Shown here: positions 1 to 5,752 of the stretch, piece after piece | Numbering within the stretch: the first letter of the stretch is position 1 | Layout: every line of letters starts with the position of its first letter | NCBI GenBank assembly: GCA_009908925.1 | Contig: JAAAOH010000123.1 | Location: 1-5,752, forward strand | Source of the DNA: Spirochaetota bacterium | GTDB lineage: Bacteria > Spirochaetota > Spirochaetia > DSM-27196 > PWMO01 | DNA length: 5,752 nt | Direction: 5' to 3' | Program-made: the position numbers and the translations under genes | The notes under the pieces: model-generated | What the model saw: only the letters and a program-made list of their open reading frames with translations | What the model was told of the DNA's origin: nothing | The model's database searches: none

Positions 1-1951
1 CGCAGACGGTGCCGATCTTGCGCGGGCACCGTGTATGAAACGGGCATCCCGACGGGCGATTGCGGGGCGAGGGGACCTCACCGCGCAGCGCAATGGGCCG
101 GTGGCGTGCGGCCGGGTCGGGCGTCGGCGCAGCGGAGAGCAGCGCTTCGGTGTAGGGATGCGACGGAAACTCGAGAACTGCCTCGCCGGCTCCCTGTTCG
201 ACGATTTCTCCGAGATACATGACGGCGATGTGGTCGGCAAGGTAGCTCACCACCTCGAGGTCATGCGATATCACGATGTAGGACGCTCCCTCTGCGGCGC
301 GGAGGTCCTTGAGAAGGTTGATGATGACCGCCTGAACCGATACGTCCAGGGAAGACGTCGGCTCATCGGCTATGACGAGTGCCGGATTCGGCGCGAACGC
401 CCGGGCAATCGCTACCCGCTGTTTCTCTCCGCCGCTGAGAAAGGCCGGCCTTCGGTCATAGTAATCCGCGGTCAGGCCGACGGCCGTGAGAAGCTCCTCG
501 ACCTGAGCCCGGACCGCGGACCGGCTGCGGCGCTCGCGGGACAGCTTGTGAATCGTTCTGCCGATAGTCTGTCCCACGGTGCGATACGGATTGAGCGAGT
601 CATCGGGATTCTGGAATACGGTCCGGAGGTTCCGCAGCGTCTCGCGGTCGCGCTTCTTGAGCTCGAGGCTGACGGGCTGGTCGCTGAGCTTCAACTCGCC
701 CTCGTCGGCTTCGATGAGCGCGAGAATGGATCGCGCAAGGGTGGTTTTTCCGCTGCCGCTCTCGCCCACGAGGCCGAACGTGGATCGTTCATTGACCTCG
801 ACCGAGACGCCACGCAGGGCCTGCACGCCCGGAGAGCGTCGACCAGTCAGACGATCGAGCGCCCGCCTCTCGCCGAACCGCTTGCTCATGCTGTGAGCGC
901 TCAGCACGAGCGACCGGCTTGGCCCCGCAGCACGTTCGGTCCGTTCCAACGTCTCGAACGGAGTGATCTCTCCCGCGGCTATCTCGCGCCAGCGCCAGCA
1001 GCGGACCGAACGCCCGTCACCTGCATCCTCCAGAGGAGGCTTACTCCGCCGGCACATGTCGGTCGCGACGGGGCACCGGTCGGCGAAAACACAGGCGGAG
1101 CTCCGGGCGCCGAGGCCCGGCGCCACGCCCTCGATGTTGGTCAGCCGGGCCGTGCTGCCTCCGGTCGAGGAGGGGAGGCAGGCAAGCAGCCCGGCGGTAT
1201 AGGGGTGGCGCGGTCCGGCAAAGAGCTCGTGCACCGGGGCGCTCTCCATTACCTCTCCCGCATACAGGACGGTGACGTAGTCACAGAGCTGCGCAACGGT
1301 GCCGAGATCGTGGGACACGTACAGTGCGGCCGCCTCTTCCTCTTTTATGAGATCGCGAAGGAGATCGAGGATGACGGCCTGGGTGGTCACGTCGAGGGCG
1401 GTCGTGGGCTCATCGAGCACGACGAGGCGGGGGCGGGTGCTGAGCGCCATCGCGATCATGACACGCTGGACCATGCCGCCTGAAAGCTGGTGGGGATAGC
1501 GTGAGAGCACCTGCCCGGGATCCGCTATCTGTACGTGCCGCAGCGCCTCCTCGGCCTGTCTGTGCGCCTCCGCGGTGCTTATTCCGAGATGACGCTTCGT
1601 GACCTCGGTCATCTGCTGTGATATTCGAAGTGAGGGGTTCAGCGAGTCCATCGTGTTCTGCGGCACCAGCGAAATCTGATTTCCCCACACCTCCCGAATC
1701 GCACTGTCGCTGACCAGGCGCAGATCCTGATCGTCAAAGATGATACGCCCGTCGGATATCCGTGCGTTTCGCGCGAGATAGTGGATCATGGCCATGGCTA
1801 CTGTGGACTTGCCGCTGCCGCTTTCGCCCACGAGGCCGTGAATCTGCAGCGGATTGATGCGCAGATCCACACTTTCCACGGCGTTGAGCCACTCGCGTCC
1901 GATCCGGTACTCGATGGAGAGGTCTTTGACGCTGATTACCGGTTCCGTCAT
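1..1951 (-). CDS. Fused DppD-DppF-like dual ATP-binding protein of a peptide ABC transporter, C-terminus cut by window edge
   Basis: The minus-strand frame opening with ATG at 1951 stays open for 650 codons to the window edge. It contains two complete ABC ATPase domains. Half 1 has Walker A GESGSGKST (42-50), Q-loop Q98, signature LSGGM (156-160), Walker B ending D180-E181 and H-loop H214. Half 2 has Walker A GESGSGKTT (396-404), Q447, signature LSGGE (505-509), D529-E530 and H563. Each half is followed by the Cys-containing tail typical of oligopeptide/dipeptide ATPases (C287, C293, C300, C318; then C636, C642, C650). All catalytic residues are present in both halves, so both nucleotide sites look competent. 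The protein would sit on the cytoplasmic face and power the adjacent permease. The start is supported by GAGGAG (complement of 1960-1965), 8 bases upstream and embedded in the last two Glu codons of the permease gene, which suggests translational coupling. Canonical systems encode the two ATPases as separate genes, although fused versions are known. The substrate (dipeptide, oligopeptide, nickel or other) cannot be told. Probably only a few tens of residues are missing. Confidence 0.93.
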   Translation of the reverse strand, partial: MTEPVISVKDLSIEYRIGREWLNAVESVDLRINPLQIHGLVGESGSGKSTVAMAMIHYLARNARISDGRIIFDDQDLRLVSDSAIREVWGNQISLVPQNTMDSLNPSLRISQQMTEVTKRHLGISTAEAHRQAEEALRHVQIADPGQVLSRYPHQLSGGMVQRVMIAMALSTRPRLVVLDEPTTALDVTTQAVILDLLRDLIKEEEAAALYVSHDLGTVAQLCDYVTVLYAGEVMESAPVHELFAGPRHPYTAGLLACLPSSTGGSTARLTNIEGVAPGLGARSSACVFADRCPVATDMCRRSKPPLEDAGDGRSVRCWRWREIAAGEITPFETLERTERAAGPSRSLVLSAHSMSKRFGERRALDRLTGRRSPGVQALRGVSVEVNERSTFGLVGESGSGKTTLARSILALIEADEGELKLSDQPVSLELKKRDRETLRNLRTVFQNPDDSLNPYRTVGQTIGRTIHKLSRERRSRSAVRAQVEELLTAVGLTADYYDRRPAFLSGGEKQRVAIARAFAPNPALVIADEPTSSLDVSVQAVIINLLKDLRAAEGASYIVISHDLEVVSYLADHIAVMYLGEIVEQGAGEAVLEFPSHPYTEALLSAAPTPDPAARHRPIALRGEVPSPRNRPSGCPFHTRCPRKIGTVC

Positions 1952-1956
1952 GCGCG

Positions 1957-2925
1957 CTACTCCTCGTTCCGCAGAAGACGACGTACGCCGTCGGACATGA
2001 GATTGAAACTGATGATGAGAACCGCGATACCCAGAACGGGATACCACAGCTCCCACGGCGCCTCGCTGATCTGCGTTCTCGCATCCAGAACCATGCGCCC
2101 CCACTCGGGGGAGGGTGGCTGCACGCCGAGGCCCAGGAACCCGAGGGAGGTCACAAGGATGATGGCGTAGGACAGCCGCAGAGATGCTTCCACTACCAGC
2201 GCCGGGAGCACGCTCGGCAGAATCTGGCGGAAGAGGATGTGCATCGTACCCTCTCCGCGCAGCTTTGCCTCCTCGATGTAGCCCCGGTCGCGCACCGATA
2301 GAGTCGCACTCCGCGCAATCCGGGAGATGATCGGCACGTAGATCAACACGATGACCGTCGTGAGGCTGATGTTGCTCGGTCCGAGAACGGCTATGAGGCC
2401 GCTCTGCGAGGCGGAGAGCAGTGGCACGATCGTGGAGATCATAACGAGGGCGAGGACCATTGCCGGGATGGAGATCAGGCTGTCGAGAATACGAGAGATG
2501 ATGTCGTCGATGAGTCCGCCCACGTACCCGATGAAGAGCCCGAGCGATGAGCCGATGATCACCGAAATGATCGTGGCCACAAGAGGCAGGCCGATGGTCT
2601 CGCGGGCGCCCCAGAGCATACGGCTGAAGATGTCGCGTCCGCGCTGGTCGGTGCCGAGCAGGAAATCCGCGGACGGCGCCTGGCTGGTGAGGGCCCGGCG
2701 ACTCTCCCCGCCGATATCTGTGCCGCGGATTATCTGATCGTAGGAATACGGTGCGAACAACGGGCCGAAAAGCGTGAGAAAGACGAAGATGACCACACCC
2801 ACTGTTCCGATGAACGCAAGCGGGCTAGCGGTAATCGCGGTTCGCAAACGAGAGCGCCGTTTCGGCGCCGAGCCTGGAGCCGGGGCCGCGTGGGCCCCCG
2901 GCTCCGAGTGGTCTTCTTCTGCCAT
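1957..2925 (-). CDS. DppC/OppC-type ABC transporter permease
   Basis: This 322-residue inner-membrane permease belongs to the binding-protein-dependent transport family, C-type subunit of peptide/nickel importers. The N-terminal part (about 22-75) has the OppC_N layout: a basic stretch, one membrane helix at about 36-58, then FAPYSYDQ. The motif LLGTDQRGRDIFSR (89-102) is characteristic of C-type subunits. Further hydrophobic segments lie near 112-135, 150-170, 187-203, 250-268 and 293-311, giving about six helices. The cytoplasmic EAA loop is at 219-240 (EAKLRGEG then ILPSVLP) and should dock with an ATPase half. LGFLGLGVQPPSPEWGRM (261-278) is another family hallmark. Length is typical. The start lies 8 bases after the binding-protein stop. 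The Shine-Dalgarno is weak (AGG, overlapping that stop), so translation probably depends on coupling. A B-type partner would normally complete the membrane channel, but none is in the window. Confidence 0.95.
   Translation of the reverse strand: MAEEDHSEPGAHAAPAPGSAPKRRSRLRTAITASPLAFIGTVGVVIFVFLTLFGPLFAPYSYDQIIRGTDIGGESRRALTSQAPSADFLLGTDQRGRDIFSRMLWGARETIGLPLVATIISVIIGSSLGLFIGYVGGLIDDIISRILDSLISIPAMVLALVMISTIVPLLSASQSGLIAVLGPSNISLTTVIVLIYVPIISRIARSATLSVRDRGYIEEAKLRGEGTMHILFRQILPSVLPALVVEASLRLSYAIILVTSLGFLGLGVQPPSPEWGRMVLDARTQISEAPWELWYPVLGIAVLIISFNLMSDGVRRLLRNEE
1960..1965 (-). promoter_or_regulatory. Ribosome binding site of the fused ATPase, inside the permease gene end
   Basis: The minus strand reads GAGGAGTAGCGCGCATG. 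The GAGGAG Shine-Dalgarno is also the last two codons (Glu-Glu) of the permease, followed by its TAG stop and then, 5 bases later, the ATPase ATG. This arrangement favours translational coupling and fixes the ATPase start at 1951. Confidence 0.85.
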
Positions 2926-2933
2926 CCAAGTAC

Positions 2934-4544
2934 TTACCTGAGATCTACCTCTGTGAAGTCAGTCCGTCCCGGGAACGAGTGAAGCACAATACCCTCCACT
3001 CTGTCAGCATGTGCGGCGACCACCGGGCGGAAATACGGGATGATGACCGGCCCGGACTCGAGGAAGATCTTGCTCATTTCGTCGTACAGCGCCGCCCGGG
3101 CGTCTATTTCGGCAGTCCTCGACGCTTCCTGAGCAAGTTGTGCGAGCTCCTCGTTGTCCCATCGCGATTCGTTGAAGGCGGCGCCTTCGGTGTAGGCAAC
3201 GCTGAGGTACTCCTGCGGGGTGGGCCTCGCGCCCCACGCCGTCATGCCGAGCTGGGTGTTGAGCCAGTTGTCGTCGCCCTCGGCGTAGTAGACGTTCTCA
3301 GGTACCACGTTGAGCTCGACGTAGATGTTGGATTCCCGCCACTGCTGCTGCAGGAACTCCGCCACCAGCCCGTACTCGAATGTATCTCCCACGTAGAAGG
3401 GGATCTCGATCCGTGCCTCCCCGTCTACCTCCACGACATAGCCGTTTCCGGTGCCGTCGGCCAGCACTGCCGCTATCAGCTCGCGCGCCCGGGCGGGGTC
3501 ATGCTCGCGGTTGTCCTGAGGGTTGTACAACTCGCCGTAGGTGGGGCCGATCGGATCATTATTTGCCACCGTCCCTGCGCCGTCGAGGACGTCGAGGTTG
3601 ATGAGCTCGCGGTCCGTCGCGAACTTGAAGGCCTGGCGAACGCGAACGTCCTCACCAATGGAGCCCTCATCGGTCCGCACGCGCACGACAGGGTGTGTGT
3701 TCGTTGGCCGGCTGAGCACGGTCGCGTTCGGCACCTGCTCCAGTGCGGGAACGAGATCGTCGGGTACCTTGATGATGAAGTCCAGCGCCCCGCTTCTGAA
3801 CGCGTCCAGCTGCGACTGATCATCGTCGAAAAACACGAGCTCGATGCCGTCGAGGGCCGGCGCGCCGCCCCAGTAGTTCTCATTGGCGCGGAAACGGGCG
3901 CTCTGGTCGACGGCATACTCTTCGAGGACGAAGGGGCCGGTTCCGTTGAAACTGGCATAGGTATCTTCGCCCTCGCCGAACTCGTTTACCGCCTCGCTCT
4001 CGCTCGAGAGCACCATGGCGAAACGGGAGGCGACACCGTAGAGGAAGTCCGCATTTGGTTCTTCGAGCCTGAACACGGCGGTGAGGTCATCGGCGGCCTC
4101 CACCGTCCAGGTTGCGCTCCCGTCTTCGTTCTGTCCCATGAGGCCCACGATGGATGATCCTTCGGAGACCAGCCGCTCGAACGTGTAGACGACATCCTCC
4201 GCCCCGAATGAGCTGCCGTCCTCGAAGGTTACGCCGGAGCGCAGATCGAAGGTGTAGGTAAGTCCGTCCTCGCTTACTTCCCAGTCGGTCGCGAGGCTCG
4301 GCTCCAGGGTGCCGTCGGGTAGGATCTCGACGAGATAGTCGTACTGCAGGCGATTGAACATGACCTCGGGATCATTGGCGCCGAGGGCTGGGTCAATGGT
4401 CGTGAGCTTTCGCAGTCCGATGCGCAGGGTCTTCTCCTCGGGTTCTGCCTGCTCGGCGTCTGCGCCGCAACCGACGAAAAGTGCGATAGGCAGCAGCAGA
4501 AGCGCACCGACGAGAAGACTGCGGACAAGAAAACGTGATTTCAT
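2934..4544 (-). CDS. Family 5 extracellular solute-binding lipoprotein (peptide/nickel type)
   Basis: This is a 536-residue binding protein of the SBP_bac_5 family that would capture the solute and deliver it to the permease encoded downstream. The signal peptide is K/R-rich at the start, hydrophobic at 9-24, and ends in LFVGC, with C26 as the predicted lipidated residue. Phe at -3 is a slight departure from the usual lipobox. Family hallmarks are DGLTYTFDLRSGVTFEDG (93-110) followed by AEDVVYTFERL, GTGPFVLEEY (201-210), NYWGGAPALDGIEL (223-236) and VRQAFKFATDRELI (302-315). Length is normal for the family. I chose ATG at 4544 because GGAGG (complement of 4552-4556) lies 7 bases upstream and the signal peptide begins at once. 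An in-frame ATG at 4676 would add 44 residues ahead of the signal peptide and has no Shine-Dalgarno. By hand count the protein has about 96 Asp/Glu but only 6 Lys, so it is very acidic. The ligand cannot be predicted. Confidence 0.95.
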   Translation of the reverse strand: MKSRFLVRSLLVGALLLLPIALFVGCGADAEQAEPEEKTLRIGLRKLTTIDPALGANDPEVMFNRLQYDYLVEILPDGTLEPSLATDWEVSEDGLTYTFDLRSGVTFEDGSSFGAEDVVYTFERLVSEGSSIVGLMGQNEDGSATWTVEAADDLTAVFRLEEPNADFLYGVASRFAMVLSSESEAVNEFGEGEDTYASFNGTGPFVLEEYAVDQSARFRANENYWGGAPALDGIELVFFDDDQSQLDAFRSGALDFIIKVPDDLVPALEQVPNATVLSRPTNTHPVVRVRTDEGSIGEDVRVRQAFKFATDRELINLDVLDGAGTVANNDPIGPTYGELYNPQDNREHDPARARELIAAVLADGTGNGYVVEVDGEARIEIPFYVGDTFEYGLVAEFLQQQWRESNIYVELNVVPENVYYAEGDDNWLNTQLGMTAWGARPTPQEYLSVAYTEGAAFNESRWDNEELAQLAQEASRTAEIDARAALYDEMSKIFLESGPVIIPYFRPVVAAHADRVEGIVLHSFPGRTDFTEVDLR

Positions 4545-4692
4545 TTGTGGGCCTCCAAATCTATTCAACCGGCACTCCCGCGCGGGCTCTGTTCCGCATG
4601 AGGGCCGTGCCCGGTGTCGTCTGAAGATACTCACATAAACGCGCCCCGGCGACCCCGGAGAGCAACCCGGCACCATGGAAATATGGTAAGAA
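4545..4692 (-). other. Leader region of the transporter operon
   Basis: About 140 bases lie between the predicted minus-strand promoter and the binding-protein start, a rather long untranslated leader. It contains a perfect 10-base palindrome CCCGCGCGGG (4577-4586) and a small GGGC-CGT-GCCC inverted repeat (4602-4612). I see no known riboswitch signature, no intrinsic terminator and no convincing small ORF, so any regulatory role is unproven. Confidence 0.35.
4552..4556 (-). promoter_or_regulatory. Ribosome binding site of the solute-binding lipoprotein
   Basis: The minus strand reads TTGGAGGCCCACAAATG, a GGAGG core 7 bases before ATG 4544. It decides the start codon of the binding protein against the longer frame opening at 4676. 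Confidence 0.85.
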
Positions 4693-4721
4693 ATTATCGA
4701 TACCCGTTTACATTATCGCAA
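4693..4721 (-). promoter_or_regulatory. Predicted sigma70-type promoter of the transporter operon
   Basis: On the minus strand, TTGCGA (complement of 4716-4721) is followed after 17 bases by GATAAT (complement of 4693-4698). The match to consensus is 4/6 for the -35 and 5/6 for the -10. Transcription would start near 4686, directed at the binding-protein gene. It overlaps the plus-strand promoter at 4707-4735. This is a sequence match only. Confidence 0.5.
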
Positions 4722-4735
4722 AGTTATCATAGAAT
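4707..4735 (+). promoter_or_regulatory. Predicted sigma70-type promoter of the FMN-binding lipoprotein gene
   Basis: TTTACA (4707-4712) and TAGAAT (4730-4735) are separated by the optimal 17 bases, each matching consensus at 5/6 positions. They lie in the only AT-rich patch of a GC-rich window. Transcription would begin near 4742, leaving a leader of about 54 bases before ATG 4796. Confidence 0.65.
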
Positions 4736-4780
4736 CCCGGTCAACAACTACATTCGGCCCCCAACCGGGCAATCGCACGA

Positions 4781-4786
4781 AAGGAG
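4781..4786 (+). promoter_or_regulatory. Ribosome binding site of the FMN-binding lipoprotein gene
   Basis: AAGGAG lies 9 bases before ATG 4796, a strong Shine-Dalgarno. It supports this start, which is also where the signal peptide begins. Confidence 0.85.
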
Positions 4787-4795
4787 AATCACGCG

Positions 4796-5590
4796 ATGCG
4801 AAATACGATTCTGTTCACACTTATCGCAGTGTTCGCCATGGGCGCACTCATCAGCTGCGGAAACGGCGAGGAGGCCGCTGCCCCCACCGGTTACGCTCCC
4901 GACCAGACAGTCGAGTCCTACGCATACGTCCACGGCGGATACGTCGGTCAGGCCGTCGTCACCACCGATGCCGAGGGCAACATCGATGCAACCATCGACG
5001 AGGCCTTCCTGCCCCATACCCTCGCTCACGTGGACATCGAGTCCGATGAGTGGAACGAGGACAACACCGTAACCTACGTAGTCCGCGGTGAGACCAACTA
5101 CGTGGCACGCTGGGTTGCCTACAACGGCACGAACTTCGTCGGTAACACCGTCGGCACCTCACTTGTGTACGTGCCCGCAGACGATTCCGGCAATCCCGCA
5201 ACCGAGGTCAACCAGAATATTCTCGAAAAGACCATCATCCGTAACGAGGCCAACATGGAGGCATGGTTTACCAGCATTACCGACGGCGCCTTCCAGGTCT
5301 TCACCGAGTACGGCGGCGATCCGATGACCGTCACCGAGACTCCCTACGGCGGACTCACCAAGCGCAACTCCGAGTACTGGAACTTCGGTCTCGGATGGGA
5401 GGGCAACATGGAGGAGATCCAGGCCGCCGCCGAGCAGTACGGTGTGGGCTATACCCTCGATGACATGTCCCGGGATCCCGACGAGGGCATCTGGAGCCTC
5501 GCCGATGCCACCACCGGCGCCACCGCCTCGGACTTTCCGGACTACTTCGCCCTGATTCAGCAGGCCGTCGCTCGCCTCGAGATGCAGTAG
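4796..5590 (+). CDS. Predicted FMN-binding lipoprotein with a covalent flavinylation-type motif
   Basis: This is a 264-residue exported protein. The signal peptide ends in LISC, a classic lipobox with C21 as the lipidated Cys, so the protein should be membrane-anchored outside the cytoplasm. Residues about 46-70 (GGYVGQAVVTTDAEGNID onward) look like the opening beta-hairpin of FMN_bind domains. Near the C-terminus, D237-A-T-T-G-A-T243-A-S matches the Dxx[S/T]GAT motif in which ApbE transferases attach FMN to the last Thr in NqrC and RnfG. The helix after it (QQAVARL) fits the same fold. Spirochaetal Tp15-type lipoproteins share a VTGATVSS version, from memory. About 170 residues separate the two parts, more than in a minimal FMN_bind domain, so there is a large insertion or a second domain, which I do not recognise. 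The protein has about 40 Asp/Glu, 2 Lys and 7 Arg. It is monocistronic, with its own promoter, tandem TAG stops and terminator. Likely role: extracytoplasmic electron transfer or flavin binding. Gene reality is certain; the function is moderately supported. Confidence 0.8.
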   Translation: MRNTILFTLIAVFAMGALISCGNGEEAAAPTGYAPDQTVESYAYVHGGYVGQAVVTTDAEGNIDATIDEAFLPHTLAHVDIESDEWNEDNTVTYVVRGETNYVARWVAYNGTNFVGNTVGTSLVYVPADDSGNPATEVNQNILEKTIIRNEANMEAWFTSITDGAFQVFTEYGGDPMTVTETPYGGLTKRNSEYWNFGLGWEGNMEEIQAAAEQYGVGYTLDDMSRDPDEGIWSLADATTGATASDFPDYFALIQQAVARLEMQ

Positions 5591-5622
5591 TAGTTCATCC
5601 CAGGACAAGACGTCTCTACGGG

Positions 5623-5655
5623 GCCGCGGTCATCTCGATCGCGGCTTCTTTTTTT
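5623..5655 (+). terminator. Intrinsic terminator after the FMN-binding lipoprotein gene
   Basis: GCCGCGGTC (5623-5631) pairs with GATCGCGGC (5637-5645), a 9-bp stem with one G-U pair and a 5-base ATCTC loop. It is followed by TTC and seven consecutive T (5649-5655). It lies about 30 bases after the tandem stop codons. A group II intron appears to begin two bases after the T-run. Confidence 0.92.
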
Positions 5656-5656
5656 G

Positions 5657-5752
5657 GTGCGCCCGGCAGGGCGCACCCACTTGGGAGTGAGAGTCTCCTA
5701 CAGGCCCGACAGGGGGAACTGTTAGCCGAACGCCAAGGGTGTCCACCGTAAG
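5657..5752 (+). mobile_element. 5' end of a group II intron, running off the window
   Basis: From 5657 the sequence opens with GTGCG, the group II intron 5' splice-site consensus (GUGYG). The first bases form a hairpin, GTGCGCCC (5657-5664) with GGGCGCAC (5669-5676). Next comes GGAG-TGAGAGT-CTCC (5684-5698), equivalent to the GGGTGAGAGTCCC element seen in bacterial group II introns, then an ACAG/CTGT stem (5709-5722) leading into GTTAGCCGAACGCC (5721-5734) and AAGGGTGTCC (5735-5744). These match, from memory, conserved domain I blocks with the pattern TTAGCC-AACGC-AAGGGTGTCC. The order and spacing of all blocks agree with known introns. The intron sits on the same strand as, and 11 bases past the stem of, the lipoprotein terminator, the site preference of group IIC. 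The remaining domains and any reverse transcriptase/maturase gene would lie to the right. Class, completeness and activity cannot be judged here. Confidence 0.82.

Noticed and set aside
35..1483. A 482-codon plus-strand open frame across the left part of the window
   Set aside because: It lies antisense to the fused ATPase, whose minus-strand frame shows two full sets of ABC motifs. The plus-strand translation has no recognisable domain and is an expected by-product of GC-rich codon use.
1410..1688. A 92-codon minus-strand frame within the ATPase region
   Set aside because: It is in a different frame from the ATPase, whose first signature motif and Walker B lie in the same stretch; it is an out-of-frame shadow.
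2979..4157. A 392-codon plus-strand open frame opposite the solute-binding protein gene
   Set aside because: It is antisense to a clear family 5 binding protein and shows no domain, signal peptide or ribosome binding site.
4577..4586. CCCGCGCGGG palindrome in the transporter leader as an operator or terminator
   Set aside because: It is short, has no loop or T-run, and such GC palindromes arise easily in GC-rich DNA. It is noted in the leader entry but not claimed as a site.
4545..4676. N-terminal extension of the binding protein from ATG 4676
   Set aside because: It would place 44 residues, rich in Arg and Cys, ahead of an obvious signal peptide. There is no Shine-Dalgarno before 4676, while GGAGG stands correctly before 4544.
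5159..5608. A 149-codon minus-strand open frame opposite the lipoprotein gene
   Set aside because: It overlaps the terminal two thirds of a well-supported lipoprotein gene, has no ribosome binding site and resembles no family I know.
5656..5677. Second intrinsic terminator formed by the GGTGCGCCC hairpin
   Set aside because: No T-run follows, and the sequence begins with the group II intron start consensus and continues with matching intron motifs.

Overview
The window holds one leftward peptide-type ABC transporter operon, a divergent rightward lipoprotein gene with its own promoter and terminator, and, at the right edge, what looks like the 5' end of a group II intron. The DNA is GC-rich and coding-dense. 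Both exported proteins are predicted lipoproteins that are strongly acidic and almost free of lysine, which suggests a diderm bacterium from a saline or alkaline habitat. A resemblance of the small lipoprotein to Tp15-type FMN-binding lipoproteins of spirochaetes makes a high-GC spirochaete plausible, but this is inference and not proven by the window.

Layout. Positions 4544 down to 1 (minus strand) carry, in transcription order: a family 5 solute-binding lipoprotein (2934-4544), a DppC/OppC-type permease (1957-2925) and a single long ATPase gene in which DppD-like and DppF-like halves are fused (1951 down to the window edge, C-terminus missing). Gene gaps are 8 and 5 bases, so the three genes are very likely co-transcribed. 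No DppB/OppB-type permease lies in the usual place between the binding protein and the C-type permease. Positions 4545-4795 form a short intergenic region with two opposed, overlapping sigma70-like promoters. Positions 4796-5590 (plus strand) encode a 264-residue lipoprotein ending in a DATTGATAS motif of the kind used for covalent FMN attachment. It is followed by tandem TAG stops and a strong intrinsic terminator (5623-5655). Directly after the terminator U-tract, from 5657 to the window end, the sequence matches the conserved opening of bacterial group II introns (GTGCG start and domain I motifs). The position just behind a terminator is the preference known for group IIC introns.

Together, the left operon would import a peptide or similar small solute: the lipoprotein captures it outside the inner membrane, the permease passes it through, and the double ATPase drives transport. 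The right-hand lipoprotein is more likely an extracytoplasmic flavoprotein. Its only visible link to the transporter is the shared promoter region.
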